Positions 44,759-52,869 of a DNA stretch of 64,000 bases are shown piece by piece. Every line of letters begins with the position of its first letter. The first letter of the stretch is position 1. The position numbers and the translations under genes are program-made. Below the pieces are notes generated by a model. That model was not told the origin of the DNA and did no database searches. It saw only the letters and a program-made list of their open reading frames with translations. The stretch lies in NCBI RefSeq assembly GCF_027622875.1, contig NZ_JAPZVP010000013.1:1-64000 (forward strand). Direction: 5' to 3'. The stretch comes from Glycomyces luteolus (lineage in GTDB: Bacteria > Actinomycetota > Actinomycetes > Mycobacteriales > Micromonosporaceae).

Positions 44759-45724
44759 CTATGAGCGGGCGATGGCCCGGCGGACCATGGTCGCGAGGGC
44801 CTCGCCGAAGTCGAGGCCCGCGGCCTTGATCGCCATGGGCAGCAGGGAAGTCTCGGTGGTGCCGGGGGCGACGTTCGCCTCCAGCACTTGGATGCCGCCA
44901 GCGTCGTCGACGATCATGTCGATGCGGGACATGTCGCCGAGGCCGAGCGTGCGGTGGACCTGGACGGCCAGTTCGGCGACGCGGGTCGCGACCGGCTCGC
45001 TCATGGCCGCCGGGACGGTCCAGCGCGTCGCGCCCGGGTTGTACCGGGCGGCGTAGTCGTAGTCGCCGTGCAGCGGTGCGATCTCCACCGGCGGGAGGGC
45101 CGTGGGGCCGTCGCCGAGGTCGACCACGCCGACCGCGATATCCCGGCCTTCGACGAAGGATTCGATGAGCGCTTCGTCGCTGTAGGAGAAGCAGCCCATC
45201 ATCGCCGAGGGGAAGTCGTCCTCCTTGTGCACCGCGTGCACGCCGAGGCCCGAGCCGCCGGAGTTGGGCTTGACGACCAGCGGCAGGCCCATCTTCGCGG
45301 CGATCCGGTCCAGGAGCTTACGGGCCCCGAAGTCCGAGAACGCCTGGCGCGGCATCACGGTCCAGTCCGGCGTGGGGATCCCGGCCGTGCGGAGCAGGTC
45401 CTTGGCGGTGATCTTGTTCCACGCGCGGCGCGCGCCGACCGAGCCGGTGCCCACGATCGGGATGTCGGAGAGTTCGAGCACCGCTTGCAGGGAGCCGTCC
45501 TCGCCGGGGGAGCCGTGCACGAGCGGCAGCACCACGTCGGGCGGGAACTCCTGGAGGGCGGGCAGCAGCTCGCCGTCCAGGTCCCGGACGTCGCAGACCA
45601 TGCCCTGGCGCTGCAGGGCGTCGGCGGCCCGGCGGCCGGACTTCAGCGAGACCTCGTGCTCGTAGGACATGCCTCCGGCGAGGATGAGGACGCGGATGTC
45701 CGAGGCTGCGGGACCCGCCTTCAC
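44759..45724 (-). CDS. ddl: D-alanine-D-alanine ligase family protein
   Basis: The 321-residue ATP-grasp ligase joins two D-Ala for peptidoglycan precursors. It has VLILAGGMSYEHEVSLKSG, LPLVHGSPGEDGSLQAVLEL, NKITAKDLLRTAGIPTPDW, LPLVVKPNSGGSGLGV, and the metal site near VLEANVAPGTTETS. The last block differs from the usual EVNTLPG form, so it may be a paralogue with its own role. GTG 45724 overlaps the stop of the PLP aminotransferase gene (GTGA), so the two are coupled. Confidence 0.88.
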   Translation of the reverse strand: MKAGPAASDIRVLILAGGMSYEHEVSLKSGRRAADALQRQGMVCDVRDLDGELLPALQEFPPDVVLPLVHGSPGEDGSLQAVLELSDIPIVGTGSVGARRAWNKITAKDLLRTAGIPTPDWTVMPRQAFSDFGARKLLDRIAAKMGLPLVVKPNSGGSGLGVHAVHKEDDFPSAMMGCFSYSDEALIESFVEGRDIAVGVVDLGDGPTALPPVEIAPLHGDYDYAARYNPGATRWTVPAAMSEPVATRVAELAVQVHRTLGLGDMSRIDMIVDDAGGIQVLEANVAPGTTETSLLPMAIKAAGLDFGEALATMVRRAIARS

Positions 45725-46968
45725 GCTGCGCCTCCGGCGAAGGTGTCGCGCAGGTCGATGTCGCCGGCGACCACGCCCGCCAGGCGGCGCACGCCTTCGC
45801 GGATGGTCTCGGAGGTCTGGGTAGAGAAGTTCAAGCGCATCTCCCTGCGGCCATTGCCGTCAGCGTAGAAACCGGTGCCCGGGACGTAGGCCACGCGCTC
45901 TTGGAGCGCGCGCGGCAGCATCGCCTTCGAGTCGAGCCCTTCGGGAAGCGTGGCCCAGATGAACAGGCCGCCGCCCGGCATGGTCCAGGTCATGCCCTCG
46001 GGCATGTAGTCGCCGAGGGCGCCGAGCAGGGCGTCGCGCCGGTCCCGGTAGAGCGTGTTGAAGACCTTCACCTGCTGGCGCCACTCCATCTCGGTGAGGA
46101 AGCGGAGCGTGGCCTCCTGGGTGAGCCCGGACGGGCACAGGATCGAGGCCTCGATGGCCAGCAGCAGCTTGTCGCGCACGGCGGGCGGCGCGAGGACCCA
46201 TCCGAGGCGCAGGCCCGCGGCGAAGATCTTGGAGACGGTGCCGAGGTAGATGACGCCGCGTTCGGCGCGGGCGCGCAGCGGGGCGGGCGGGGCGCCGTCG
46301 AAGTTGATCATCGAGTACGGGTCGTCCTCGATGATGAGGAGGCCGTGCCGTTCGGCGATCGCCAGGATCTCCTCGCGGCGCCCCTCGGTGAGGGTGACGC
46401 CGGCCGGGTTCTGGTACGTGGGAATCGTGTAGAGGAACTTCGCTTGGCGCCCTTCGCGTTCGAGCGCGGCGAGGCCCTCTTCGAGCCCGGCGGGGATGAG
46501 CCCGTCGTCGTCCATCGGCAGGTGCCGGACGTCGGCCTGCGCGGCCTGGAAGGCCCCGAGCGCGCCGACGTAGGTCGGGCCCTCGGCGAGCACGATGTCG
46601 CCGGGGTCGAGGAAGGTGCGGGCGAGCAGGTCGAGTCCCTGCTGCGCGCCGGTGGTGAGGACGAGGTCGTCGGCTGAGGCGCGGATGCCCGAGAGCTCCA
46701 GGACGCCGCACAGCGCTTCGCGGAGCGCGACGCTGCCCTGGCCGGGGCAGTAGCCGAGCGCTTCGGCGCCCACTTGGGAGAGGAGGCGGGTGAACATCTC
46801 GCCGAGCTCGTCCATGGGCAGTGCGGCGGTGTAGGGGTTCCCTCCGGCGAGGGAGACGACCTCGGGTCGCGATGCGACCGAGAACAGTGCGCGGATCTCC
46901 GACTGTGCCATCCCGTGAACCCGGGATGCGTAGCGACCGGTGTAATCGTCGAGTGTTGTACCGGACAC
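45721..46968 (-). CDS. PLP-dependent aminotransferase (class I/II)
   Basis: The 415-residue fold-type I enzyme: SLAGGNPYTAALPMDEL, GYCPGQGSVALREAL, the PLP-binding TTGAQQGLDLLARTF, PTYQNPAGVTL, IEDDPYSMINFDG and the Schiff-base Lys in GTVSKIFAAGLRLGW. It resembles 2-aminoadipate/kynurenine-type transaminases without the GntR domain of MocR proteins. GTG 46968 follows GGAGG. Translational coupling to ddl suggests a joint role in D-amino acid or cell-wall metabolism (inference). Confidence 0.9.
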   Translation of the reverse strand: MSGTTLDDYTGRYASRVHGMAQSEIRALFSVASRPEVVSLAGGNPYTAALPMDELGEMFTRLLSQVGAEALGYCPGQGSVALREALCGVLELSGIRASADDLVLTTGAQQGLDLLARTFLDPGDIVLAEGPTYVGALGAFQAAQADVRHLPMDDDGLIPAGLEEGLAALEREGRQAKFLYTIPTYQNPAGVTLTEGRREEILAIAERHGLLIIEDDPYSMINFDGAPPAPLRARAERGVIYLGTVSKIFAAGLRLGWVLAPPAVRDKLLLAIEASILCPSGLTQEATLRFLTEMEWRQQVKVFNTLYRDRRDALLGALGDYMPEGMTWTMPGGGLFIWATLPEGLDSKAMLPRALQERVAYVPGTGFYADGNGRREMRLNFSTQTSETIREGVRRLAGVVAGDIDLRDTFAGGAA

Positions 46969-47292
46969 GCGGAGACCTCCTCTGATGGTCCTCGTCGCCC
47001 GCGATCCGTGGTCGCGGGTCGGTGCGGCGGTGTCGCTCGACGCTTCGCTCGGGAGCTCGGGTCGTATACGGCGCCGCTCGCGCGGGATCTCGTATGGACA
47101 CGTCCGGCCGCGGTCCGCGGTTGACCCGCGAGGGCCGAAACGGTGTTCCGACCAGCCTACGCGCTGAGGCGTTGCCGCCGCTCGAAAGATTCGCGGCGCG
47201 TGACGTGCGATCGGACAACTCTACTAGCACGAGGAGCGAAGGGGCCGCGTGTTTTCCGTCATGTGGACGCCGGATGGACGTACTCTGTACGG
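46969..47292. other. Divergent promoter region, no gene
   Basis: 324 bp between the divergent aminotransferase and acetyltransferase genes. I see no supportable gene, tRNA, repeat or clear operator in it; it presumably carries both promoters. Confidence 0.6.
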
Positions 47293-47994
47293 GTGCATCG
47301 GCGCATGGTCAACCTCACACTCGACTCCTTGGAAGACCTTCCGGGGCGTTGTCGGGCCTGCGTGTTCTGGGAGCTCTCACCCCTGTGCGCGGAGGCCGCC
47401 CGCGACGTTGGCGAGCCCGCCCTCGAGAAGGAGGCGTGGCTGTCGCACACCTTGCTCGAATGGGGAGGGTGCGGCCGGATCGCCTTTGAGGGCGATGAGG
47501 TCGCCGGGTACGTCACCTACGCTTCGCCGAAGTTCGTGCCGCGCTCGATGGAGTTCCCGTCGGGTCCGGTCTCGCCGGATGCGGCGCTGTTGATGACCGC
47601 CTACGTGAACCCGACCTACGCGGGTACGGGGCTGGGCCGCCAACTGGTGCAGACCGTGGCGGCCGATGTGGCGCGGCGGGGGATCTACGCGATCGAGACG
47701 TTCGGCGACGCCCGCGGCGAAGCGCGCGCGTGCCTGGTCCCGGCGGACTTCTACCGTTCGGTGGGTTTCAAGACGGTGCGGCAGGATCGGCGCTATCCGC
47801 GGTTGCGCCTGGAGCTGCGCTCTGCGCTCGACCGGAGCGTGGAGGCGGAGGAGCCGTCGGTGTTCAGCGACCCGGTGGAGTGGTTCAAACTCGACGACTT
47901 CGAACTGGAGCAGTTCCTCGGCGAGCCGACGACCGGCGGCCACGCCCGGATCGACCGCCCCGGCACGCAGCGCGGCGGCGAGCTCTTCGACTGA
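47293..47994 (+). CDS. GNAT family acetyltransferase (parB-trx locus type)
   Basis: The protein of about 233 residues has LTLDSLEDLPGRCRACVFWE, EKEAWLSHTLLEWGGCGRIA, VPRSMEFPSGPVSPDAALLM, the acetyl-CoA loop NPTYAGTGLGRQLVQTV and FYRSVGFKTVRQDRRYPRLR. This longer type with an RCRxCVFWE motif is conserved between parAB and trxA in many actinobacteria; its substrate is unknown. Start GTG 47293 or ATG 47305; both lack a clear RBS. Confidence 0.82.
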   Translation: MHRRMVNLTLDSLEDLPGRCRACVFWELSPLCAEAARDVGEPALEKEAWLSHTLLEWGGCGRIAFEGDEVAGYVTYASPKFVPRSMEFPSGPVSPDAALLMTAYVNPTYAGTGLGRQLVQTVAADVARRGIYAIETFGDARGEARACLVPADFYRSVGFKTVRQDRRYPRLRLELRSALDRSVEAEEPSVFSDPVEWFKLDDFELEQFLGEPTTGGHARIDRPGTQRGGELFD

Positions 47995-48012
47995 AGTCCG
48001 CGAAGGTGAAAG

Positions 48013-48084
48013 CGGATTTTCCGGAAATGTCCGCCCGGGGGACCCCTGAAGTTAACGCTATCGCGGGTGTATGACATGAATCGG
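48013..48084 (+). repeat. Intergenic repeat, copy B (before trxA)
   Basis: Similar to 43087-43159: both share CGGAT-TTCC, a GGGACCCCTG core and a terminal AATCGG in the same order and spacing. It lies 19 bp after the acetyltransferase stop and runs into the terminator palindrome. Confidence 0.55.
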
Positions 48085-48113
48085 AGGACGGAACCGCGGT
48101 TCCGTCCTCCGAT
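48080..48113. terminator. Bidirectional terminator between convergent genes
   Basis: A 34-bp perfect palindrome (half: ATCGGAGGACGGAACCG) between the stops of the acetyltransferase (47994) and trxA (48137). Same loop-less design as the parS palindromes, but without parS. Confidence 0.8.
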
Positions 48114-48136
48114 CGATGAAAAGTCGCTCGCGTTGG

Positions 48137-48454
48137 TTACTGGCCCAGGAATTTGCGGATGGCGGCCTTGGGCTGGGCGCCGATGAGCTGCTGGGCGGGC
48201 TTGCCGTCCTTGAACAGGATCATCGTGGGGACGCTCATGACCTGGTACTCGCGGGTGATCTCGGGGTTCGCGTCCGTGTCGAGCTTGCGGATCACGAAGT
48301 CGTCGGTCTCCGCGGCGAGCTCCTCGAGCACCGGGGCGACCTTCTTGCAAGGCCCGCACCATTCGGCCCAGAAGTCGACGAGCACCGGCTTGTCGGACTC
48401 CAGCACCTCGGCCGTGAACTCGGCCTGGCCGTTAACTGCTTTGATGGCGCCCAT
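48137..48454 (-). CDS. trxA: Thioredoxin
   Basis: The 105-residue protein has the active site DFWAEWCGPCKKVAPVLEEL (about residues 27-46) and the cis-Pro loop VMSVPTMILFKDGK. It reduces protein disulphides, using electrons from the thioredoxin reductase encoded just upstream. ATG 48454 follows AGGAGG; 35 bp after trxB on the same strand. Confidence 0.97.
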   Translation of the reverse strand: MGAIKAVNGQAEFTAEVLESDKPVLVDFWAEWCGPCKKVAPVLEELAAETDDFVIRKLDTDANPEITREYQVMSVPTMILFKDGKPAQQLIGAQPKAAIRKFLGQ

Positions 48455-48489
48455 GGGCATCCTCCTGTGTGTCGATGAGAGCGGGTGGG

Positions 48490-49440
48490 TCAGCTGATCT
48501 GCGCGGTGCGGTGTTCGAGGGCGGCGATGTAGCGCTCGGCGTCGAGCGCGGCCGTGCAGCCGGTGCCGGCGGCGGTGACCGCCTGCTGGTAGGTGTGGTC
48601 GACGAGGTCGCCGGCGGCGAACACGCCTTCGAGGTTCGTGCGGGTCGAGGGCGCGGCCACCTTCACATAGCCGGACTCGTCGAGCTCCACCTGCCCCTTG
48701 AACAGCTCCGAGCGCGGGTCGTGGCCGATCGCGATGAACAGGCCCGTGGCGGGCAGCTCGCGCTCCTCGCCGGTGACGGTGTCGACGAGCTCGACGCTCG
48801 AGACCTTGCCGTCGGTGCCCTTGATCTCCTTGACCGCGGAGTTCCAGGCGACCTCGATCTTCGGGTTCGCCAGGGCGCGCTCGGCCATGACCTTGGAGGC
48901 GCGGAACTCGTCGCGGCGGTGGACGATGGTGACCTTGGAGGCGAACTTGGTGAGGAACGTGGCCTCCTCCATCGCCGTGTCGCCGCCGCCGACCACCGCG
49001 ATGTGCTGGTCGCGGAAGAAGAAGCCGTCGCAGGTGGCGCACGCGGAGACGCCGCGTCCCATGAGTTCGTTCTCGCCGGGCACGTTGAGCGGGCGGAACG
49101 CCGAGCCGGTCGCGAGGATCACGGTCTTGGCCTGGTATTCGCGGTCCTCGACCCAGACCTTCTTGATCGCTCCGGTGAGGTCGACGCGGGTGACGTCGTC
49201 CGAGACGAGCTCGGCGCCGAAGCGCTCGGCCTGCTTGCGCCACTGGTCCATGAGCTCGGGGCCCATGATGCCCTCGGGGAAGCCGGGGTAGTTCTCGACC
49301 TCGGTGGTCTGCATGAGCGCGCCGCCGAACTGGAAGCCCTCGAACACGAGCGGGCGCAGGTCGGCGCGGGCGGTGTACAGCGCGGCGGTGTAGCCGGCCG
49401 GGCCCGAGCCGATGATGATGACGTCGCGGATTTCGCTCAC
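48490..49440 (-). CDS. trxB: Thioredoxin reductase
   Basis: The 316-residue FAD/NADPH enzyme: FAD site [20 protein letters not shown], redox-active [11 protein letters not shown] (about residues 134-144), NADPH loop [20 protein letters not shown], and the C-terminal [20 protein letters not shown]. It recycles TrxA. A SigR/SigH-like promoter lies 60-90 bp upstream, pointing to control by oxidative (disulphide) stress. Confidence 0.97.
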   Translation of the reverse strand: MSEIRDVIIIGSGPAGYTAALYTARADLRPLVFEGFQFGGALMQTTEVENYPGFPEGIMGPELMDQWRKQAERFGAELVSDDVTRVDLTGAIKKVWVEDREYQAKTVILATGSAFRPLNVPGENELMGRGVSACATCDGFFFRDQHIAVVGGGDTAMEEATFLTKFASKVTIVHRRDEFRASKVMAERALANPKIEVAWNSAVKEIKGTDGKVSSVELVDTVTGEERELPATGLFIAIGHDPRSELFKGQVELDESGYVKVAAPSTRTNLEGVFAAGDLVDHTYQQAVTAAGTGCTAALDAERYIAALEHRTAQIS

Positions 49441-49498
49441 CGGGTTCGCTCCTGAGATGGTTCGGCGCTCCAGGGACGGCTCCCTGAACTGACTGCTT

Positions 49499-49527
49499 CA
49501 ACGTCATCTTATTGACCCGAAATTCCG
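49499..49527 (-). promoter_or_regulatory. SigR/SigH-type promoter of trxBA
   Basis: On the minus strand CGGAAT (49522-49527) and CGTTG (49499-49503) are 18 bp apart. This is the consensus recognised by the disulphide-stress sigma factors SigR (Streptomyces) and SigH (Mycobacterium), which are known to drive trxBA. Confidence 0.7.
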
Positions 49528-49628
49528 GGCCCTGCCGCTGTGGCGGGCTTGTGACAGGCGAATATCCCGATCGTGGGGAAGCTCACCCGTCCGCCGGCCG
49601 CGAACAGGCCGGATTCGGCGCTTCGGCG

Positions 49629-50417
49629 TCAGGCCTGCTCGGCGAGCGGTTCGATGACGCCGTCGGCGCAGGCGGGGGTGAGCGCCACGGCGATGTCGCC
49701 GTCGTCGCCGACCATGAGCGCCATGATCGCGGGCCGCGTCTCGAAGCGGGCGAAGTCGACCGCGACGAGCAGGCCTTCGTACCGCTCGGCGATGGCCTCC
49801 TCGCAGCGCTGCCAGAAGTCGCCGCCAGCGGCCAGGTCGGCCAGTTCGGGCGGGACCTCGCCGGAGGCGCTGTCCGCGCCGAGCTCGCGCAGGACCGCGA
49901 CGAGGTCGGTGCCCTCGCCGTAGTCGCTGCCGGTGGCGAAGGTCTCGATCCCCGCGAGGCCGTCGACACCCGCCTCGTCCTCGCCGGATTCGTTCTGCGG
50001 CCCTTCGGACTCGGCGGGGCCCGGGTCCCCGGTCGCGCCCTCCGCCTCGCCTTCGCGGTCGGTCTGGTCCTCGGCGAGGACCTCGGAGGAGCTCGCGCCG
50101 CTGTCCGATTGGGACGCGCCGGTGGTCAGCTGGATCGCGGTCGCGACGCCGCCGACGGTGACCAGCACGGCCGCCGCGGCACTGGCGATCGCGTACCGGA
50201 CCCGCTTGGGCCGCAGGCGCTCCGCGAACCGCTCGGCCCAGCTTTCGAACGCGTTCCCGCGGCCGCGCGCGTGCAACGTGTCCGCCGGCGGGAGGGTGTC
50301 GAGGACGCGGTCGAGGCGGTCCCCGACCTGCTCGGGAAGGTCGCCGTAGTCGCTGGAGGCCTGCCGCAGCATGCGGCTGACCTCGGCTTCGGCGTCATCC
50401 GGGCGTTGCGGGCTCAT
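49629..50417 (-). CDS. Predicted anti-sigma factor of SigM (membrane protein)
   Basis: The 262-residue protein has a cytoplasmic N-terminus (AEAEVSRMLRQASSDYGDLP, DRLDRVLDTLPPADT), one membrane helix (YAIASAAAAVLVTVGGVATAI, about residues 84-104), a Ser/Glu/Asp-rich linker and an external C-terminal domain (DFWQRCEEAIAERYEGLLVA). The layout and the 4-bp overlap with the sigM start (ATGA) match the SigM-anti-SigM pairs at the actinobacterial mviN locus. There is no zinc-binding HxxxCxxC. Confidence 0.75.
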   Translation of the reverse strand: MSPQRPDDAEAEVSRMLRQASSDYGDLPEQVGDRLDRVLDTLPPADTLHARGRGNAFESWAERFAERLRPKRVRYAIASAAAAVLVTVGGVATAIQLTTGASQSDSGASSSEVLAEDQTDREGEAEGATGDPGPAESEGPQNESGEDEAGVDGLAGIETFATGSDYGEGTDLVAVLRELGADSASGEVPPELADLAAGGDFWQRCEEAIAERYEGLLVAVDFARFETRPAIMALMVGDDGDIAVALTPACADGVIEPLAEQA

Positions 50418-51205
50418 CGGTTCCCCTCCCCTCTGCCGTTGCCGTCTTCGAGCGTGCCGGTCTGGAACGTCGCTCCTGGTTCGACGCCCGGCTGCCGCGG
50501 CGGGTTCCCCGCCTCGGCGTCCGCGCCGCCTCTCAGCGGCGTGTCGCCGCCCACGCCGCCCAAGGGCAGGCCGACGGCCGGATCGCGGAACGCGCGGTCC
50601 TGCAAGGCCGGGTCGAATTCGGGCAGCCGCTCCGCGAGGCGCTTGCGCGCCCGCGAAGCCCGCGACTTCACCGTGCCGGGACGCACCTTCAGGATCGCGG
50701 CGACCTCCTCGACCGGGTAGCCGAGCATGTCGACGTAGACGAGCACCGCCCGCTGGTCGAACGGCAGCTCCGCGAGCGCCCGGTGCACGCTCAACCGGAG
50801 CGCGGCCTGCTGCGGGTCGAGCGCCGCGTCCACCGCGGGCAGCGACAGCGCGTCGTCGTCGGCGAGCGGCACGGTCGGTCGCCGCCCCGACGCGCGGATG
50901 CGGTCGAGGCAGGCGTTCACGACGATGCGGTGCAGCCAGGTGGTCACGGCGGAGCCGCCGCGGAATCCCCCGGCGCCCTGATAGGCCTTGATCATCGCGT
51001 CCTGCACCGCCTCGGCGGCGTCCTCCGGGTCGCCGAGCGTGCGCACCGCGACGGCCCACAGCCGCCCGCGGTGGCGCCGGAACAGCTCGCCGAAGGCCTC
51101 CCGCTCGCCGCCCACATGACGGCGCAGCAGCTCGGCGTCGGTGGCGCCGCTCAAGTCGGGACCAGGGCCGACGGGGCCCCGGCCGTGCGGGAGAGGGGCG
51201 GGCAT
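50414..51205 (-). CDS. sigM: ECF sigma factor SigM
   Basis: The 263-residue sigma factor: region 2 (ELLRRHVGGEREAFGELFRR, GDPEDAAEAVQDAMIKAYQG, VTTWLHRIVVNACLDRIR) and region 4 (ALAELPFDQRAVLVYVDMLG, VEEVAAILKVRPGTVKSRAS). A Gly/Pro-rich tail of about 60 residues follows. Its place between the pseudokinase and an anti-sigma gene, next to trxBA, identifies it as the SigM type. Start ATG 51205, 10 bp after the pseudokinase stop. Confidence 0.88.
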   Translation of the reverse strand: MPAPLPHGRGPVGPGPDLSGATDAELLRRHVGGEREAFGELFRRHRGRLWAVAVRTLGDPEDAAEAVQDAMIKAYQGAGGFRGGSAVTTWLHRIVVNACLDRIRASGRRPTVPLADDDALSLPAVDAALDPQQAALRLSVHRALAELPFDQRAVLVYVDMLGYPVEEVAAILKVRPGTVKSRASRARKRLAERLPEFDPALQDRAFRDPAVGLPLGGVGGDTPLRGGADAEAGNPPRQPGVEPGATFQTGTLEDGNGRGEGNR

Positions 51206-51215
51206 GCGCGTCTCG

Positions 51216-52733
51216 CTACCGGGCGAAGACGTTGATATCGCTGATGGTGAGCTTGTAGCCGTCGGAGACCGTCGGCAGCTCGGTCACCCACACGACGATG
51301 TAGCGGACCGCCGCACCGTCGGACTTCAGCTCGATGTTGGTGTCCGCGTCCGGGACCTGGTCGGCCAGCACGGTGAACCCGTCCACGATCGCCTGGTCGC
51401 CCTCGCTGGAGTCCCCGGGGTCCTCGTCGCCGCCCAGCAGACCCACCGTGGCGCCGGCGCTGGTCATCTGGACCCGCACCGACGAGACCTCCCTGGCCTC
51501 GCCGAGGTCGATGAGGATGCCCATGCCCGGCTTCAGGTTCCCGAAGTTCGCGTCGCCGCGGTACGTGTTGGTGGTCCAGCCGGTGGAGGCGTTGTCGTCG
51601 ATGACGTTCTCGACGCCCTCGCTCTGGTTGCGGTCCCCGGTCGGCGGGTCGACCACGCGGATCGAGTCGGCGGTGAGCGCCACCTCGGTCGGCGCGGTCG
51701 ATTCGGTGGTCTCGCCGTCGCCGTCGCCTTCGGCGTCGGACGTGCCGGCCCCGGTGTCCTCGCCGGTGACCTGGTCCTCGGCTCCGGCGGGGTCGTCGCC
51801 GCCGCCGAAGACGACGGCGCTGGTGACCACGCCCGCGAAGATGACCGCGGCGACGATCGCGGCGACCACCGCGAGGCGCTTCATCCCGACGGGCGGCGCG
51901 TCGGCCGCGGTGCCGCCGCGGCGGCCCAGGCTGATCGCACCGAGCACGCTCGTGGGCGCTGCGATCGCGGCGGTCGGCTCGGCCCCGCCGGTCTCGGCGA
52001 GGCGGCGCAGGTCGACCGCGAGCTCGGCCGCGGAAGGCGGCGTCTGCGAATGGTCGAGCAGGTCGGCGGTGAGCTTGGCGAGGGCGGCGGGAAGGCCGGG
52101 GACGACCTTGTCCGCGTCGAGGACGCGGCCCCACTCGTCGGTGGCGGCGTCGGCGAGGCCGGTGTTCTCGGCGGGCACCACGCGCGGCCACGTGCTGGTC
52201 AGGCAGGCGTAGAGCGTCGCGCCGAGCGCGCGGACGTCCTCGACCTGGGTGTTGCCCGGCTCGTTGCGTGGCTCGGTGACCATGACCCGGTCGTCTTCGG
52301 AGAGGAGGATCGTGCCCGGGTGCAGGTCGGCGTGGGTGACGCCGCCTTCGTGGAGGGCGGCGACCGCGTCGGCGACAGAGGCGACCAGCTCGAGCGCGTG
52401 CGCGCTCTCGAGCCGCTGCCGCTCCAGCACGCCGCGCAGGGAGGAGCCGTTGACCCATTCGCGCACGACGTAGGCGAAGCGTCCTTCGTCGACCGCGTCG
52501 TACACGTCGACCATCGAGTCGACGTGCGCGCGGGAGGCGGCGACGGCGGCGGTCATGGTGGGGGCGGCGTCCTCGCCGCCGGGGGAGCGGAGCACGACCG
52601 CTACGGAGCGGTGCAGCAGGACGTCGACGCCCCGCCACAGCTGGCGGTAGCCGTTCGCGCCCCCGACGTGCTCTTCGAGGCGGTACCGCTCGGCGAGCAG
52701 GTCGCCCACGGACGGCACTTCGGCGGTGGTCAT
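51216..52733 (-). CDS. Pseudokinase of the mviN locus with C-terminal F5/8-like domain
   Basis: The 505-residue protein has an N-terminal kinase-like domain whose catalytic residues are lost: the VAxK lysine region reads VAVVLRSP, HRD reads THADLHPG, and DFG is absent (VMVTEP). A membrane helix follows (LAVVAAIVAAVIFAGVVTSA, about residues 275-295), then an acidic linker and an external beta-domain (VIDDNASTGWTTNTYRG, VQMTSAGATVGLL) resembling discoidin/F5-8 sugar-binding folds. In mycobacteria the equivalent pseudokinase is fused to MviN and recruits FhaA to limit peptidoglycan synthesis; here it is a separate protein encoded 136 bp after murJ. Confidence 0.85.
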   Translation of the reverse strand: MTTAEVPSVGDLLAERYRLEEHVGGANGYRQLWRGVDVLLHRSVAVVLRSPGGEDAAPTMTAAVAASRAHVDSMVDVYDAVDEGRFAYVVREWVNGSSLRGVLERQRLESAHALELVASVADAVAALHEGGVTHADLHPGTILLSEDDRVMVTEPRNEPGNTQVEDVRALGATLYACLTSTWPRVVPAENTGLADAATDEWGRVLDADKVVPGLPAALAKLTADLLDHSQTPPSAAELAVDLRRLAETGGAEPTAAIAAPTSVLGAISLGRRGGTAADAPPVGMKRLAVVAAIVAAVIFAGVVTSAVVFGGGDDPAGAEDQVTGEDTGAGTSDAEGDGDGETTESTAPTEVALTADSIRVVDPPTGDRNQSEGVENVIDDNASTGWTTNTYRGDANFGNLKPGMGILIDLGEAREVSSVRVQMTSAGATVGLLGGDEDPGDSSEGDQAIVDGFTVLADQVPDADTNIELKSDGAAVRYIVVWVTELPTVSDGYKLTISDINVFAR

Positions 52734-52869
52734 GATGCGGGGTCCTCCCCTCTCAACGCGACCCCGCGAGGGGGTCCCGGCCGGGGCCTTTGAGGGCCGG
52801 TTCGGTCATGGTGCGGTCCAAGTGGCTCTGCGGGATCCGGCCAGAGTGCACGTATGGATCGTACTTGCC

